64,000 bases of DNA from Ketogulonicigenium vulgare WSH-001 (lineage in GTDB: Bacteria > Pseudomonadota > Alphaproteobacteria > Rhodobacterales > Rhodobacteraceae), in contig NC_017384.1 of NCBI RefSeq assembly GCF_000223375.1, positions 248,001 through 312,000 on the forward strand, read 5' to 3'. Within the stretch, counting starts at the first letter, position 1. Each line of letters opens with the position of its first letter. A model generated the notes under the pieces. It was not told where the DNA came from. It ran no database searches and saw only the letters and a program-made list of their open reading frames with translations. Made by a program: the position numbers and the translations under genes. Below are positions 57,181-64,000 of this stretch, piece by piece.

Positions 57181-57209
57181 ACGAAAACGGGGGCCGATGG
57201 CCCCCGTTT
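57181..57209 (-). terminator. Terminator-like hairpin between rplY and pth
   Basis: An 11-bp stem (57185-57195 with 57199-57209, AAACGGGGGCC/GGCCCCCGTTT) has a 3-base loop and is followed on the minus strand by TTTTCGT. It may limit read-through from the highly expressed rplY into pth. Confidence 0.8.
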
Positions 57210-57233
57210 AGCATGTCGCAGACAAAGCTGAAA

Positions 57234-57833
57234 TTATTCAGCGTCGTCCTCTTCCGCGCCCGGAACATAGCCCGAGGGGGCCGAGATGTTCGCGATAGCG
57301 AAGTTGCGGTCGGTGGTCGGAACCGCGCCCTTGGGCAGGGTCACGTCTTGGATGTGGATCACATCACCGATTTTGCGGCCGGTCAGGTCGACGGTCACGA
57401 ATTCGGGAATGTCGTTCGCAGTCACTTCCAGTTCGATTTCCGAACGGACGTGAACAACGGTGCCGCCCAGCTTGACGCCCGGTGCAGCCGCTTCGTTCTC
57501 GAAGTGGACGGGGATGTGCAGCTTGACGCGGGTGGTCGGTGCCAGACGCAGGAAGTCAACGTGGGTCGGCAGGTCTTTGACGACGTGACGCTGCACACCG
57601 CGGCAGACGACGCGCTCGGTCTTGCCGTCGACGTTCAGGTCGATCAGGGTCGACAGGAAGCCGCCTTGACGCAGCGTCTTCAGCAGGACGTTGAACGACA
57701 CGTTGATAGCAGCAGGCTCTTGGCCCGCGCCGTAAATGACGCCCGGGACTTGCCCATCACGACGTGCCTGACGAGCGGCCCCCTTGCCTGTCCCCGTACG
57801 CGCAGTCGCGTTCAGCTCAATGGTCTTAGCCAT
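57234..57833 (-). CDS. rplY: 50S ribosomal protein L25/general stress protein Ctc
   Basis: This is a 199-residue 5S rRNA-binding protein. ATG 57833 opens [22 protein letters not shown] (in part), and [12 protein letters not shown] marks the L25 domain. The C-terminal CTC/TL5 domain follows ([16 protein letters not shown] [19 protein letters not shown] and [15 protein letters not shown] stretch), ending in an acidic tail (GAEEDDAE). The frame is open upstream to 57968, but conservation starts at 57833. It is the two-domain form normal for alphaproteobacteria. Confidence 0.95.
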   Translation of the reverse strand: MAKTIELNATARTGTGKGAARQARRDGQVPGVIYGAGQEPAAINVSFNVLLKTLRQGGFLSTLIDLNVDGKTERVVCRGVQRHVVKDLPTHVDFLRLAPTTRVKLHIPVHFENEAAAPGVKLGGTVVHVRSEIELEVTANDIPEFVTVDLTGRKIGDVIHIQDVTLPKGAVPTTDRNFAIANISAPSGYVPGAEEDDAE

Positions 57834-57924
57834 TTGAAACTCCGTAAATTGAGGGGCCTTCCTCCAAGGGTGTAAGGCCCGATGAAGCTCTGCCCCTAAC
57901 GCAAACAGCGTGGAAAGGAAAGGG

Positions 57925-59088
57925 TCAGGCCCAGTCGCCCTCAAAGTTTTTGGGCACGAGCAGCACATCGCGGTTCAAATCGCGCACATCGCGCTTGCCA
58001 ACCAGCGCCATGGTCACGTCCAACTCACGTCGGATGATATCTAGCGCCATGGTAACACCTTCTTCGCCATAGGCACCTAGGCCGTAAATATACGAGCGGC
58101 CGATCATCGTGGCCTTTGCCCCCAGCGCCAGCGCCTTCAGCACGTCCTGACCCGAACGAATGCCCGAATCGAGCCAGACCTCCGTGCGATCGCCAACGGC
58201 GCGCACGATCGAGGGCAGGATGCGGATGGACGACAGCGCGCCATCCAATTGCCGCCCGCCGTGGTTCGACACCACAATCGCATCGGCACCGGCATCGGCG
58301 GCCATCACGGCATCCTCGGCATCCAAAATGCCCTTCAGGATCAGCTTGCCGCCCCATTTTTCGCGGATGCGGGCGATCTTGCCCCAGTCCAATTGCGGGT
58401 CGAATTGCTCCGCCGTCCAGGACGACAGCGACGACAGATTGCCGACCGAGGGCGCATGCCCGACGATATTGCGGAAGGTGCGCCGCTGGGTTTTCGCCAT
58501 TTGCGCACACCAGCGCCAGCGCAGCGCAAGGTCGGCCATCGTGCGCAGGGTCGGCTTTGGCGGCGTTGACAGGCCGTTTTTCAAATCCTTGTGGCGTTGG
58601 CCCAGAATTTGCAGATCCAGCGTCAACACCAGCGCCGAGACGCCCGCATTCTTGGCACGCTGGATGATATTATCGACGAACGCCTCGTCGCGCATGACAT
58701 AGAGCTGGAACCAGAACGGCTCTTTGCTGTGCGCGCGCACATCCTCGATCGAACAGATCGACATGGTCGATAGCGTATAGGGCACACCGAATTTCGCGGC
58801 GGCGCGGGCGGCTTTGATCTCGCCATCTGCCGATTGCATGCCGGTCAGGCCAACAGGGCTGAGGGCCACGGGCATCGACACGTCGCGCCCCAGCATCGTG
58901 GTTTTCAGGCTGCGGTTCGACATATCGACCGCCACGCGCTGGCGCAGGCGGATATCGGCGAAATCGCTGGTATTGTCCTGAAAGGTCTGTTCGGTCCAAC
59001 TGCCCGACTGGGTGTAATCATAGAACATCTTGGGCGCGCGACGTTTATAGACGCGGCGCAGATCCTCGATCGTGGTCATGACGGTCAT
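57925..59088 (-). CDS. lldD: FMN-dependent alpha-hydroxy acid (L-lactate) dehydrogenase
   Basis: This is a 387-residue TIM-barrel flavoenzyme. It has [19 protein letters not shown] near the N-terminus, [38 protein letters not shown] with the flavin Lys, [13 protein letters not shown] with the catalytic His, and [20 protein letters not shown] (read in part) for FMN phosphate. It oxidises L-lactate or a related hydroxy acid and passes electrons to the membrane chain. It stands between rplY and trpA, all on the minus strand. The substrate could also be another 2-hydroxy acid, such as glycolate or mandelate. Confidence 0.88.
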   Translation of the reverse strand: MTVMTTIEDLRRVYKRRAPKMFYDYTQSGSWTEQTFQDNTSDFADIRLRQRVAVDMSNRSLKTTMLGRDVSMPVALSPVGLTGMQSADGEIKAARAAAKFGVPYTLSTMSICSIEDVRAHSKEPFWFQLYVMRDEAFVDNIIQRAKNAGVSALVLTLDLQILGQRHKDLKNGLSTPPKPTLRTMADLALRWRWCAQMAKTQRRTFRNIVGHAPSVGNLSSLSSWTAEQFDPQLDWGKIARIREKWGGKLILKGILDAEDAVMAADAGADAIVVSNHGGRQLDGALSSIRILPSIVRAVGDRTEVWLDSGIRSGQDVLKALALGAKATMIGRSYIYGLGAYGEEGVTMALDIIRRELDVTMALVGKRDVRDLNRDVLLVPKNFEGDWA

Positions 59089-59115
59089 GTTGAACTCCCA
59101 GATGAGGCGCGAATA

Positions 59116-59907
59116 TTAGGCCCGGTGCGCGCCTGCGGCGAGATCGGCGACAAAGGACAGCACCTCGGAGACGGGTTTGCCGTCGGCAATCTGCGCCACA
59201 ATGGCCGAGCCGATGACGCAGCCATCCGCGACACTTGCAATGCTTTCAGCCGCCTCGGGCGAGCGGATGCCGAAACCGACGATCACCGGCAGATCGGTGG
59301 CCGCTTTGATCCGTGCAACCTCGGGACCCACAGCGGCGGCGCTGGCGGCGGCGGTGCCGGTGATGCCATTGACCGAGACGTAATAGACAAAGCCCGATGT
59401 GTTTTGCAGCACCGTCGGCAGGCGCGCATTATCGGTGGTGGGCGTCGCCAAGCGGATGAAGTTGATATCGTAATCGCGGGCGGGGATGCACAGCTCGCTG
59501 TCTTCCTCGGGCGGCAGGTCGACGACGATCAGACCGTCGATGCCCGCCTCGCGCGCGTCGGACAGGAACCGCGTCACGCCGCGCGAATAGATCGGGTTGT
59601 AATAGCCCATCATCACGACGGGGGTCGTATTGTCGACCTTGCGCAGCGCGCGCACGATATCCAGTGTCTTTTCCAGCGTTTGGCCGCCGTCCAGCGCGCG
59701 TTGGCCCGCCGCCTGAATGGTCAGGCCATCGGCCATCGGATCGGTAAAGGGCATACCCAGTTCGATAATATCGACGCCAGCGGCGGGCAGGCCTTTCACG
59801 ATCTCCAGCGATGTTTCATAATCGGGGTCGCCCGCCATCACGTAAGAGACAAAGGCCTTGCGCCCCTCGGCGCGAAGCTGGGCGAATTTGGCATCAATGC
59901 GCGACAT
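59116..59907 (-). CDS. trpA: Tryptophan synthase alpha subunit
   Basis: This is a 263-residue TIM barrel cleaving indole-3-glycerol phosphate. The catalytic Glu 49 and Asp 60 are at the expected places in [15 protein letters not shown]. Further marks are [31 protein letters not shown] and [12 protein letters not shown] for the phosphate. It is complete and of normal length but is not next to trpB; pth, rplY and lldD lie between and trpB is on the other strand. The two subunits still form the usual complex. Confidence 0.96.
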   Translation of the reverse strand: MSRIDAKFAQLRAEGRKAFVSYVMAGDPDYETSLEIVKGLPAAGVDIIELGMPFTDPMADGLTIQAAGQRALDGGQTLEKTLDIVRALRKVDNTTPVVMMGYYNPIYSRGVTRFLSDAREAGIDGLIVVDLPPEEDSELCIPARDYDINFIRLATPTTDNARLPTVLQNTSGFVYYVSVNGITGTAAASAAAVGPEVARIKAATDLPVIVGFGIRSPEAAESIASVADGCVIGSAIVAQIADGKPVSEVLSFVADLAAGAHRA

Positions 59908-59976
59908 AGCGATCCCCGATTAAGTTGGGTCTGGTTTGTGACAAGCGCGCCGAAATTGCAATGGGGAGTTGCCCGG

Positions 59977-60396
59977 ATGAAGCTGTCATTCACCCTGACC
60001 GACGCGCCTGACGCCGCCATGCGTGATCGGTTGGGCGCGGCGCTGGCCGCCTTTAACGCGGGCGATGCCGGCCCGTCTGAAAAGCGCGATTTGGTGATTT
60101 TTGTGCAGGACGAGGCGGGTGTGCTGCGCGCAGGTCTGAACGGCTTTACCGCTTGGGGGTGGCTCTATACGCAATGGCTGTGGGTGGACGAGGCCGCGCG
60201 CGGGCAGGGCATGGCGCGCCGCCTGCTGGACATGGCCGAGGCCGAGGCGCGGGCGCGCGGCTGCCACGGCGCCTGGATCGATACGTTCAGCCCGCATGCG
60301 CTGCACGTCTACCAGCGCGCGGGCTATGCGGTCTTTGGGGTGCTGCCCGATTTTCCACCGGGCCGCGCGCGGTCGTTCTTGCAAAAAAGCCTTTAG
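59977..60396 (+). CDS. GNAT family N-acetyltransferase
   Basis: This is a 139-residue acetyltransferase starting at ATG 59977 behind GGGGAG. The frame is open far upstream, but that part is the antisense of trpA and lldD. The acetyl-CoA loop is [21 protein letters not shown] near 72-92, and the end is [20 protein letters not shown], typical of the small Ydj/YhbS-like GNATs. The substrate is unknown. The stop overlaps the convergent anmK by 4 bases. Confidence 0.85.
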   Translation: MKLSFTLTDAPDAAMRDRLGAALAAFNAGDAGPSEKRDLVIFVQDEAGVLRAGLNGFTAWGWLYTQWLWVDEAARGQGMARRLLDMAEAEARARGCHGAWIDTFSPHALHVYQRAGYAVFGVLPDFPPGRARSFLQKSL

Positions 60397-61511
60397 GGCG
60401 CCAGGCGACCGCCTGTCAGCGGCTGCGGCGCGCCGGTGGTGGTCGGAAAGCTAATCGGCAACCCGCGCAGCACTCGCACGGCAAGGAAAGCAAAGCATTC
60501 CGCCTCGACCGCATCGCCGCGCCAGCCCAGATCCTCGGCGGGGCGGGCGGTGACGCGGGCGCGTTCCTCGATCATGCGCATCAGCGTCGGATTATGCCGC
60601 CCGCCGCCCGAGACGAATATGTTTGAGGGCCGATGCGGCAGCATATCCAGTGCGCGGCCAACGGCACCGGCGGTAAAAGCGGTCAGGGTCGCCGCGCCAT
60701 CTTCCAAGGACAGGCCCTTGGCCATATCGGCGGTAAAGTCAAAGCGATCCAGCGATTTGGGATAGGCTTTGGACAGGTAGGGATGCTGCAGCAGCGCGCT
60801 CAGACGATCTTCGTCGACGTGGCCCGCCGCGCCTAGCGCGCCGCCAACATCCATATCGCCCGCGCCGTGCAGCTTGACCCAGTCATTCAGCGGCGCATTC
60901 GCGGGGCCTGTGTCGAAACCGATGACCTGATCCGCGCCATCCGTCCAAGTGACATTGGCAACGCCGCCAAGGTTCAGGATCGCCGCCTCATCGCGGGTAT
61001 CAGCCCCGCGCAGCAGGGCGGCGTGATAGGCACAGGCCAGCGGCGCGCCTTGGCCGCCGAACTCCATGTCGCGGCTGCGGAAGTCATAGGCGACGCGCGT
61101 GCCGGTGATCTGCGCCATCAGCGCACCATTCCCGAGTTGCCGCGTCTGGCCAATGCGATCCGGCGTCGGCGCGCGGTGCAGCACAGATTGGCCGTGAAAG
61201 CCGATGATACCAATATCGGACATCTCCAGACCCGCCGATGTGACCAAATCCATGACCGCCTGCGACTGGGCGCGGGTCAGGACATCCTCGGCCTCGGCAA
61301 AGATCGCGGGCTCCGGCCCCTCGAAATTCCAGACGCGCGCGGCGGCCAGCGTTTCTTCCAGCAGATCACGGGTCGCGCGGGGATAGGGGGCGAGGGTATA
61401 GCGGCCGAATTCCGAGATCGTCTCCCCATCGGTGCGCAGCAGTGCCACGTCGATATTACCGTCCAGCACGGTGCCGGTCATCAAGCCGACGGACCAGATT
61501 GCCTCAGCCAT
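60393..61511 (-). CDS. anmK: Anhydro-N-acetylmuramic acid kinase
   Basis: This is a 372-residue kinase that phosphorylates and opens 1,6-anhydro-MurNAc from peptidoglycan turnover to MurNAc-6-phosphate. Family marks are [17 protein letters not shown] (ATP site), [39 protein letters not shown] and [12 protein letters not shown]. It is last in a minus-strand operon with a serine hydrolase and a Yej-type ATPase, overlapping the hydrolase by 8 bases, which fits muropeptide recycling. Confidence 0.95.
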   Translation of the reverse strand: MAEAIWSVGLMTGTVLDGNIDVALLRTDGETISEFGRYTLAPYPRATRDLLEETLAAARVWNFEGPEPAIFAEAEDVLTRAQSQAVMDLVTSAGLEMSDIGIIGFHGQSVLHRAPTPDRIGQTRQLGNGALMAQITGTRVAYDFRSRDMEFGGQGAPLACAYHAALLRGADTRDEAAILNLGGVANVTWTDGADQVIGFDTGPANAPLNDWVKLHGAGDMDVGGALGAAGHVDEDRLSALLQHPYLSKAYPKSLDRFDFTADMAKGLSLEDGAATLTAFTAGAVGRALDMLPHRPSNIFVSGGGRHNPTLMRMIEERARVTARPAEDLGWRGDAVEAECFAFLAVRVLRGLPISFPTTTGAPQPLTGGRLAP

Positions 61512-62490
61512 TGATCAGATCTCCTACCTCTTGGCGCAGCGCGAAAATGCCGCTGTCGAAATGGCGCGTCGGGTGGACGCGGTTGGTCAGCAGCGTCCAG
61601 GCATGGCCGCGCGCGAAATCGACCCACAGGCCGGTGCCGGTAAAGCCGGTGTGCCCGATGGTGTCCTCGCTGCATTTGCCGCCGCCCGACCAGCCCTCAA
61701 ACGGCTTTTCCCAGCCATGGGTGCGGTGGCCGGTCACGGTCTGCCGCATCAGGCGCACATCGGCGTCATCTTCGCGGGAGAGGAGATCGGCGGCAAAGCC
61801 CAGCACTGCATCAGCCGTGCCGAACAGGCCCGCATGGCCCGATCCTTGCAGCGCCCAGCAGTTTTCGTCATGCACTTCGCCAACCAGAATGCGCTGGCGC
61901 AAGGTGCAATATTCGGTCGCGGCGGCATGGCTCGGGTCCGCAGAAAAGGCAAAGCCGGGGCCTGCATCCATCTGCCGGATCGTCTTACCCGCCAGCCGTT
62001 CCAGCGCGATGCCCAGCAGGATGTAGTTGATATCGGAATAGACCGGCGCCTCGAGCCGTCGCCATTCGCGTTGCAGCACAAAGGCGCGCAGGCGCTGCGG
62101 GTCATCGCCGTAAGTATAGATCGGCTCGACCGCTGGAAACGCCGTGGCATGGCCAAGGCAGTCGCGAAAGGTGACCTGACGCTCCCAACATTTGGGGTCG
62201 TATTGACGGAAATCGGGAATGACCGAGGTGATCGGCGCATCGAGGTCGATCTTGCCCTGCACCGCCAGTTGCAAAATGCGCGCGGTGGTAAAGATCACCT
62301 TGGACACGGATGCAAGGTCGAACCATGTGCCCGTCGTCATCGGCCGCGCCTCCGGCACGGTCTGGGCGTGACCCACGGCGCGGAAATGGCGGGTGCCGTC
62401 ACGGGTCACAAGGCCGAGCACCGCCCCCGGAATGCGACCTGTGTTAATGTGCTGTTCAACGGCGGCAAAAGCCTGATCGAATGGTGTCAT
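61504..62490 (-). CDS. Serine hydrolase of the beta-lactamase/penicillin-binding family
   Basis: This is a 328-residue protein with the class C fold signature: S61-V-S-K64 in [12 protein letters not shown], the Tyr motif in [10 protein letters not shown] near 150, and a late [12 protein letters not shown] stretch in the KTG position. No signal peptide is seen, so it is probably cytoplasmic. It overlaps the ABC gene before it (ATGA) and anmK after it. In this operon it probably hydrolyses imported muropeptides, acting as an esterase or amidase. The exact reaction is inference. Confidence 0.82.
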   Translation of the reverse strand: MTPFDQAFAAVEQHINTGRIPGAVLGLVTRDGTRHFRAVGHAQTVPEARPMTTGTWFDLASVSKVIFTTARILQLAVQGKIDLDAPITSVIPDFRQYDPKCWERQVTFRDCLGHATAFPAVEPIYTYGDDPQRLRAFVLQREWRRLEAPVYSDINYILLGIALERLAGKTIRQMDAGPGFAFSADPSHAAATEYCTLRQRILVGEVHDENCWALQGSGHAGLFGTADAVLGFAADLLSREDDADVRLMRQTVTGHRTHGWEKPFEGWSGGGKCSEDTIGHTGFTGTGLWVDFARGHAWTLLTNRVHPTRHFDSGIFALRQEVGDLING

Positions 62491-64000
62491 ACTTCACTTC
62501 TCGACATGTGATCGGGGCCGTGCTGCACCCATCTGGGCGCGGCAGGCTCGTATCCTTTGGGCCGGACCAGCGAGGGGATCTCGGTGGTGTTCAGCGCGAA
62601 ATCCTGATGGCGGCGGTGCGTCGATGGCACGGCAGCGATCAAGTGCTGGGTATAGCTGTGCTGCGGATTTGACAGCACGCTTTTGGCGGCGCCAACCTCG
62701 ACCATCTGGCCCGCGAACATGACGGCGACACGGTGGACGATGCGTTCGATCACCGCCATATCATGCGAGACGAACAGATAGGCGAGGCCGAATTCCTGTT
62801 GCAGATCCACCAGCAATTCCAGCACCTTGGCCTGCACGGATACATCCAGCGCCGACACCGCCTCGTCCAGCACCAGCACTTTGGGGTTCAACATCAGCGC
62901 CCGCGCAATACAGATGCGCTGGCGCTGCCCGCCAGAGAACTGGTGTGGATAGCGGGTCAGGCTATCTTCGGGCAGGCCGACGCGGGCAATCAGCCGCTGC
63001 ATCTGCGCGCGATCGGCATCGCTTAGGGTCTTGTTGCGGGCGATGACAGGTTCCGCCAGAATTTCCGCCACTTTCAGACGCGGGTTCAGCGAGGCATTGG
63101 GGTTTTGGAACACCATCTGCACCGCGCCATCCGCGTTGCCGCGCACTTCGCCGCGCAACACCGGCACAAGGTTCAAGATCGCGCGGGCGGTGGTGGATTT
63201 GCCCGAGCCGCTTTCGCCGACAATGCCCAATGTCTCGCCGCGGCGCAGGGTAAAGCCGATCCCCTCGACCGCATGGACCGCGCCCGCGCTGCGGCGCAAA
63301 AAGCCGCCCGAGACCGGAAAGCGCACGGTCAGCCCATCCACATCCAGCAGCACGGGCGCGGCCGCGTCATTGTCATGCCTGACGGCATCGCCGCCCGCGA
63401 AATGCGGCACGGCGCGCAGCAGATGCTGGGTATAGGGATGCTGCGGCGCGTCCAAAATCTGATCCAGCGCGCCATATTCCACCGCAACGCCGTTCTGCAT
63501 CACCATCACCTTATCCGCGATGGCGGCGACAAGGCCGATGTCATGGGTGATGAAAATCATCCCCATACCCGAGGCGCGCCCCAGCTCGGCCAGCAGGGCC
63601 ATGACTTGGGCCTGCGTCGTCACATCCAGCGCGGTTGTCGGCTCGTCCGCGATCAGTAGGCGCGGGTTGCAAGCCAGCGTCATTGCGATCATCACGCGTT
63701 GCAGCATCCCGCCCGACAGCTGATGCGGAAAGTTGCGCAGCCGCCGCGCCGCATCGGGAATGCGCACGCGCTCCAGCGCTTTTTGCGCCGCTGCCATCGC
63801 CGCTGCGCCATGCAAGGCGTGGTGCAGACGAAAGGCCTCGGCCACCTGTTCGCCGATGGTCAGCACGGGGTTCAGCGAGGTCATCGGCTCTTGAAAGATC
63901 ATGCCGATTTCCGCGCCGCGCAATGTCTCCATCACGCTTTCGGGGGCGGTGGCGATATCAACCTGGCTTCCGTCGCGGCGGGTGAAGTCAATCGCGCCGC
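62487..64000 (-). CDS. Fused dual-ATPase peptide ABC transporter subunit, YejF type (5' partial)
   Basis: At least 504 codons are present. The frame is open to the window end, so the N-terminus and first Walker A are missing. The first half has FQEPMTSLNP, LSGGMLQRVMIAMTL and LLIADEPTTALD. The second half has GIVGESGSGKSTTARAIL, FQNPNASLNPR, FSGGQRQRICIARAL and VLVLDEAVSALD. Two oligopeptide-type ATPases in one chain is the YejF/DdpDF-fusion layout. Yej transporters of alphaproteobacteria import muropeptides, which fits the AnmK operon. Substrate assignment is by context. GTG 63935 is internal. Confidence 0.88.
   Translation of the reverse strand, partial: GAIDFTRRDGSQVDIATAPESVMETLRGAEIGMIFQEPMTSLNPVLTIGEQVAEAFRLHHALHGAAAMAAAQKALERVRIPDAARRLRNFPHQLSGGMLQRVMIAMTLACNPRLLIADEPTTALDVTTQAQVMALLAELGRASGMGMIFITHDIGLVAAIADKVMVMQNGVAVEYGALDQILDAPQHPYTQHLLRAVPHFAGGDAVRHDNDAAAPVLLDVDGLTVRFPVSGGFLRRSAGAVHAVEGIGFTLRRGETLGIVGESGSGKSTTARAILNLVPVLRGEVRGNADGAVQMVFQNPNASLNPRLKVAEILAEPVIARNKTLSDADRAQMQRLIARVGLPEDSLTRYPHQFSGGQRQRICIARALMLNPKVLVLDEAVSALDVSVQAKVLELLVDLQQEFGLAYLFVSHDMAVIERIVHRVAVMFAGQMVEVGAAKSVLSNPQHSYTQHLIAAVPSTHRRHQDFALNTTEIPSLVRPKGYEPAAPRWVQHGPDHMSRSEV

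Noticed and set aside
58834..59976. Extension of the GNAT gene to 520 codons
   Set aside because: The extra codons are the antisense of trpA and lldD; the GNAT domain and ribosome site start at 59977.

Overview
The window looks like a chromosome segment of a GC-rich alphaproteobacterium of the Rhodobacteraceae/Paracoccaceae type. The signs are a cytochrome c oxidase with fused subunits I and III, an ExoD family protein, remnants of gene-transfer-agent (GTA) style tail genes, a DUF2924/serine recombinase cassette, and the ihfB-lapA-trpF and pth-rplY neighbourhoods. I worked from the sequence only. Family names come from motif recognition, not from a database search.

Layout. (1) 1-4,506: core genes, namely the oxidase (cut by the window start), a small membrane protein, an anchored Pro-rich protein, ExoD and an alpha/beta hydrolase. 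(2) About 4,520-34,720: a 30 kb accessory island. It opens with a hypothetical gene interrupted by an in-frame TAA. Next comes a large defence-like cluster (6,094-19,488): a frameshifted WYL regulator, an ankyrin-sigma70 fusion protein, a GHKL (MORC/MutL-like) ATPase, a Z1 helicase/nuclease, a PD-(D/E)XK protein, an AIPR family protein and an HNH nuclease, with a C5-cytosine methyltransferase and a Vsr nuclease behind them. After it lie decayed GTA/phage tail genes (19,515-24,680), an unknown 464-residue gene, and a large serine recombinase cassette (26,497-28,851). A second methylation-centred cluster follows (29,011-33,966): a GHKL ATPase, a methyltransferase-like protein, Vsr, a C5 methyltransferase and a PD-(D/E)XK-like nuclease. 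Two small hypothetical genes close the island. (3) 35,072-35,161: tRNA-Ser(TGA). (4) 35,245-64,000: core genes. These are a polysaccharide operon (GT2 synthase, BcsB-like protein, sulfoquinovose-synthase-like epimerase), an Fsr-type exporter, rmuC, a cobalamin uptake operon under a cobalamin riboswitch, carB, rpsA, ihfB-lapA-trpF-GNAT-trpB, pth, rplY, lldD, trpA, a GNAT gene, and a muropeptide-recycling operon (Yej-type ATPase, serine hydrolase, AnmK) cut by the window end.

How the parts work together. The operon from 6,094 to 17,438 is tightly packed: most genes overlap or are a few bases apart, and the HNH gene is 22 bases behind the rest. The methyltransferase probably marks self DNA, Vsr repairs the T:G mismatches that 5mC deamination leaves, and the ATPase, Z1, PD-(D/E)XK, AIPR and HNH proteins would form the effector side. 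The most distinctive piece is the sigma factor with an ankyrin N-terminus at the head of this operon, directly behind a WYL regulator. I know of no described defence system with its own ankyrin-sigma70 protein. The second cluster uses the same logic with different proteins. Four frame lesions or in-frame stops fall in the island (4,798, about 6,750, about 22,500 and 24,914), and I saw none in the flanking core genes. This suggests decay of the island, though base-calling errors cannot be excluded from sequence alone.
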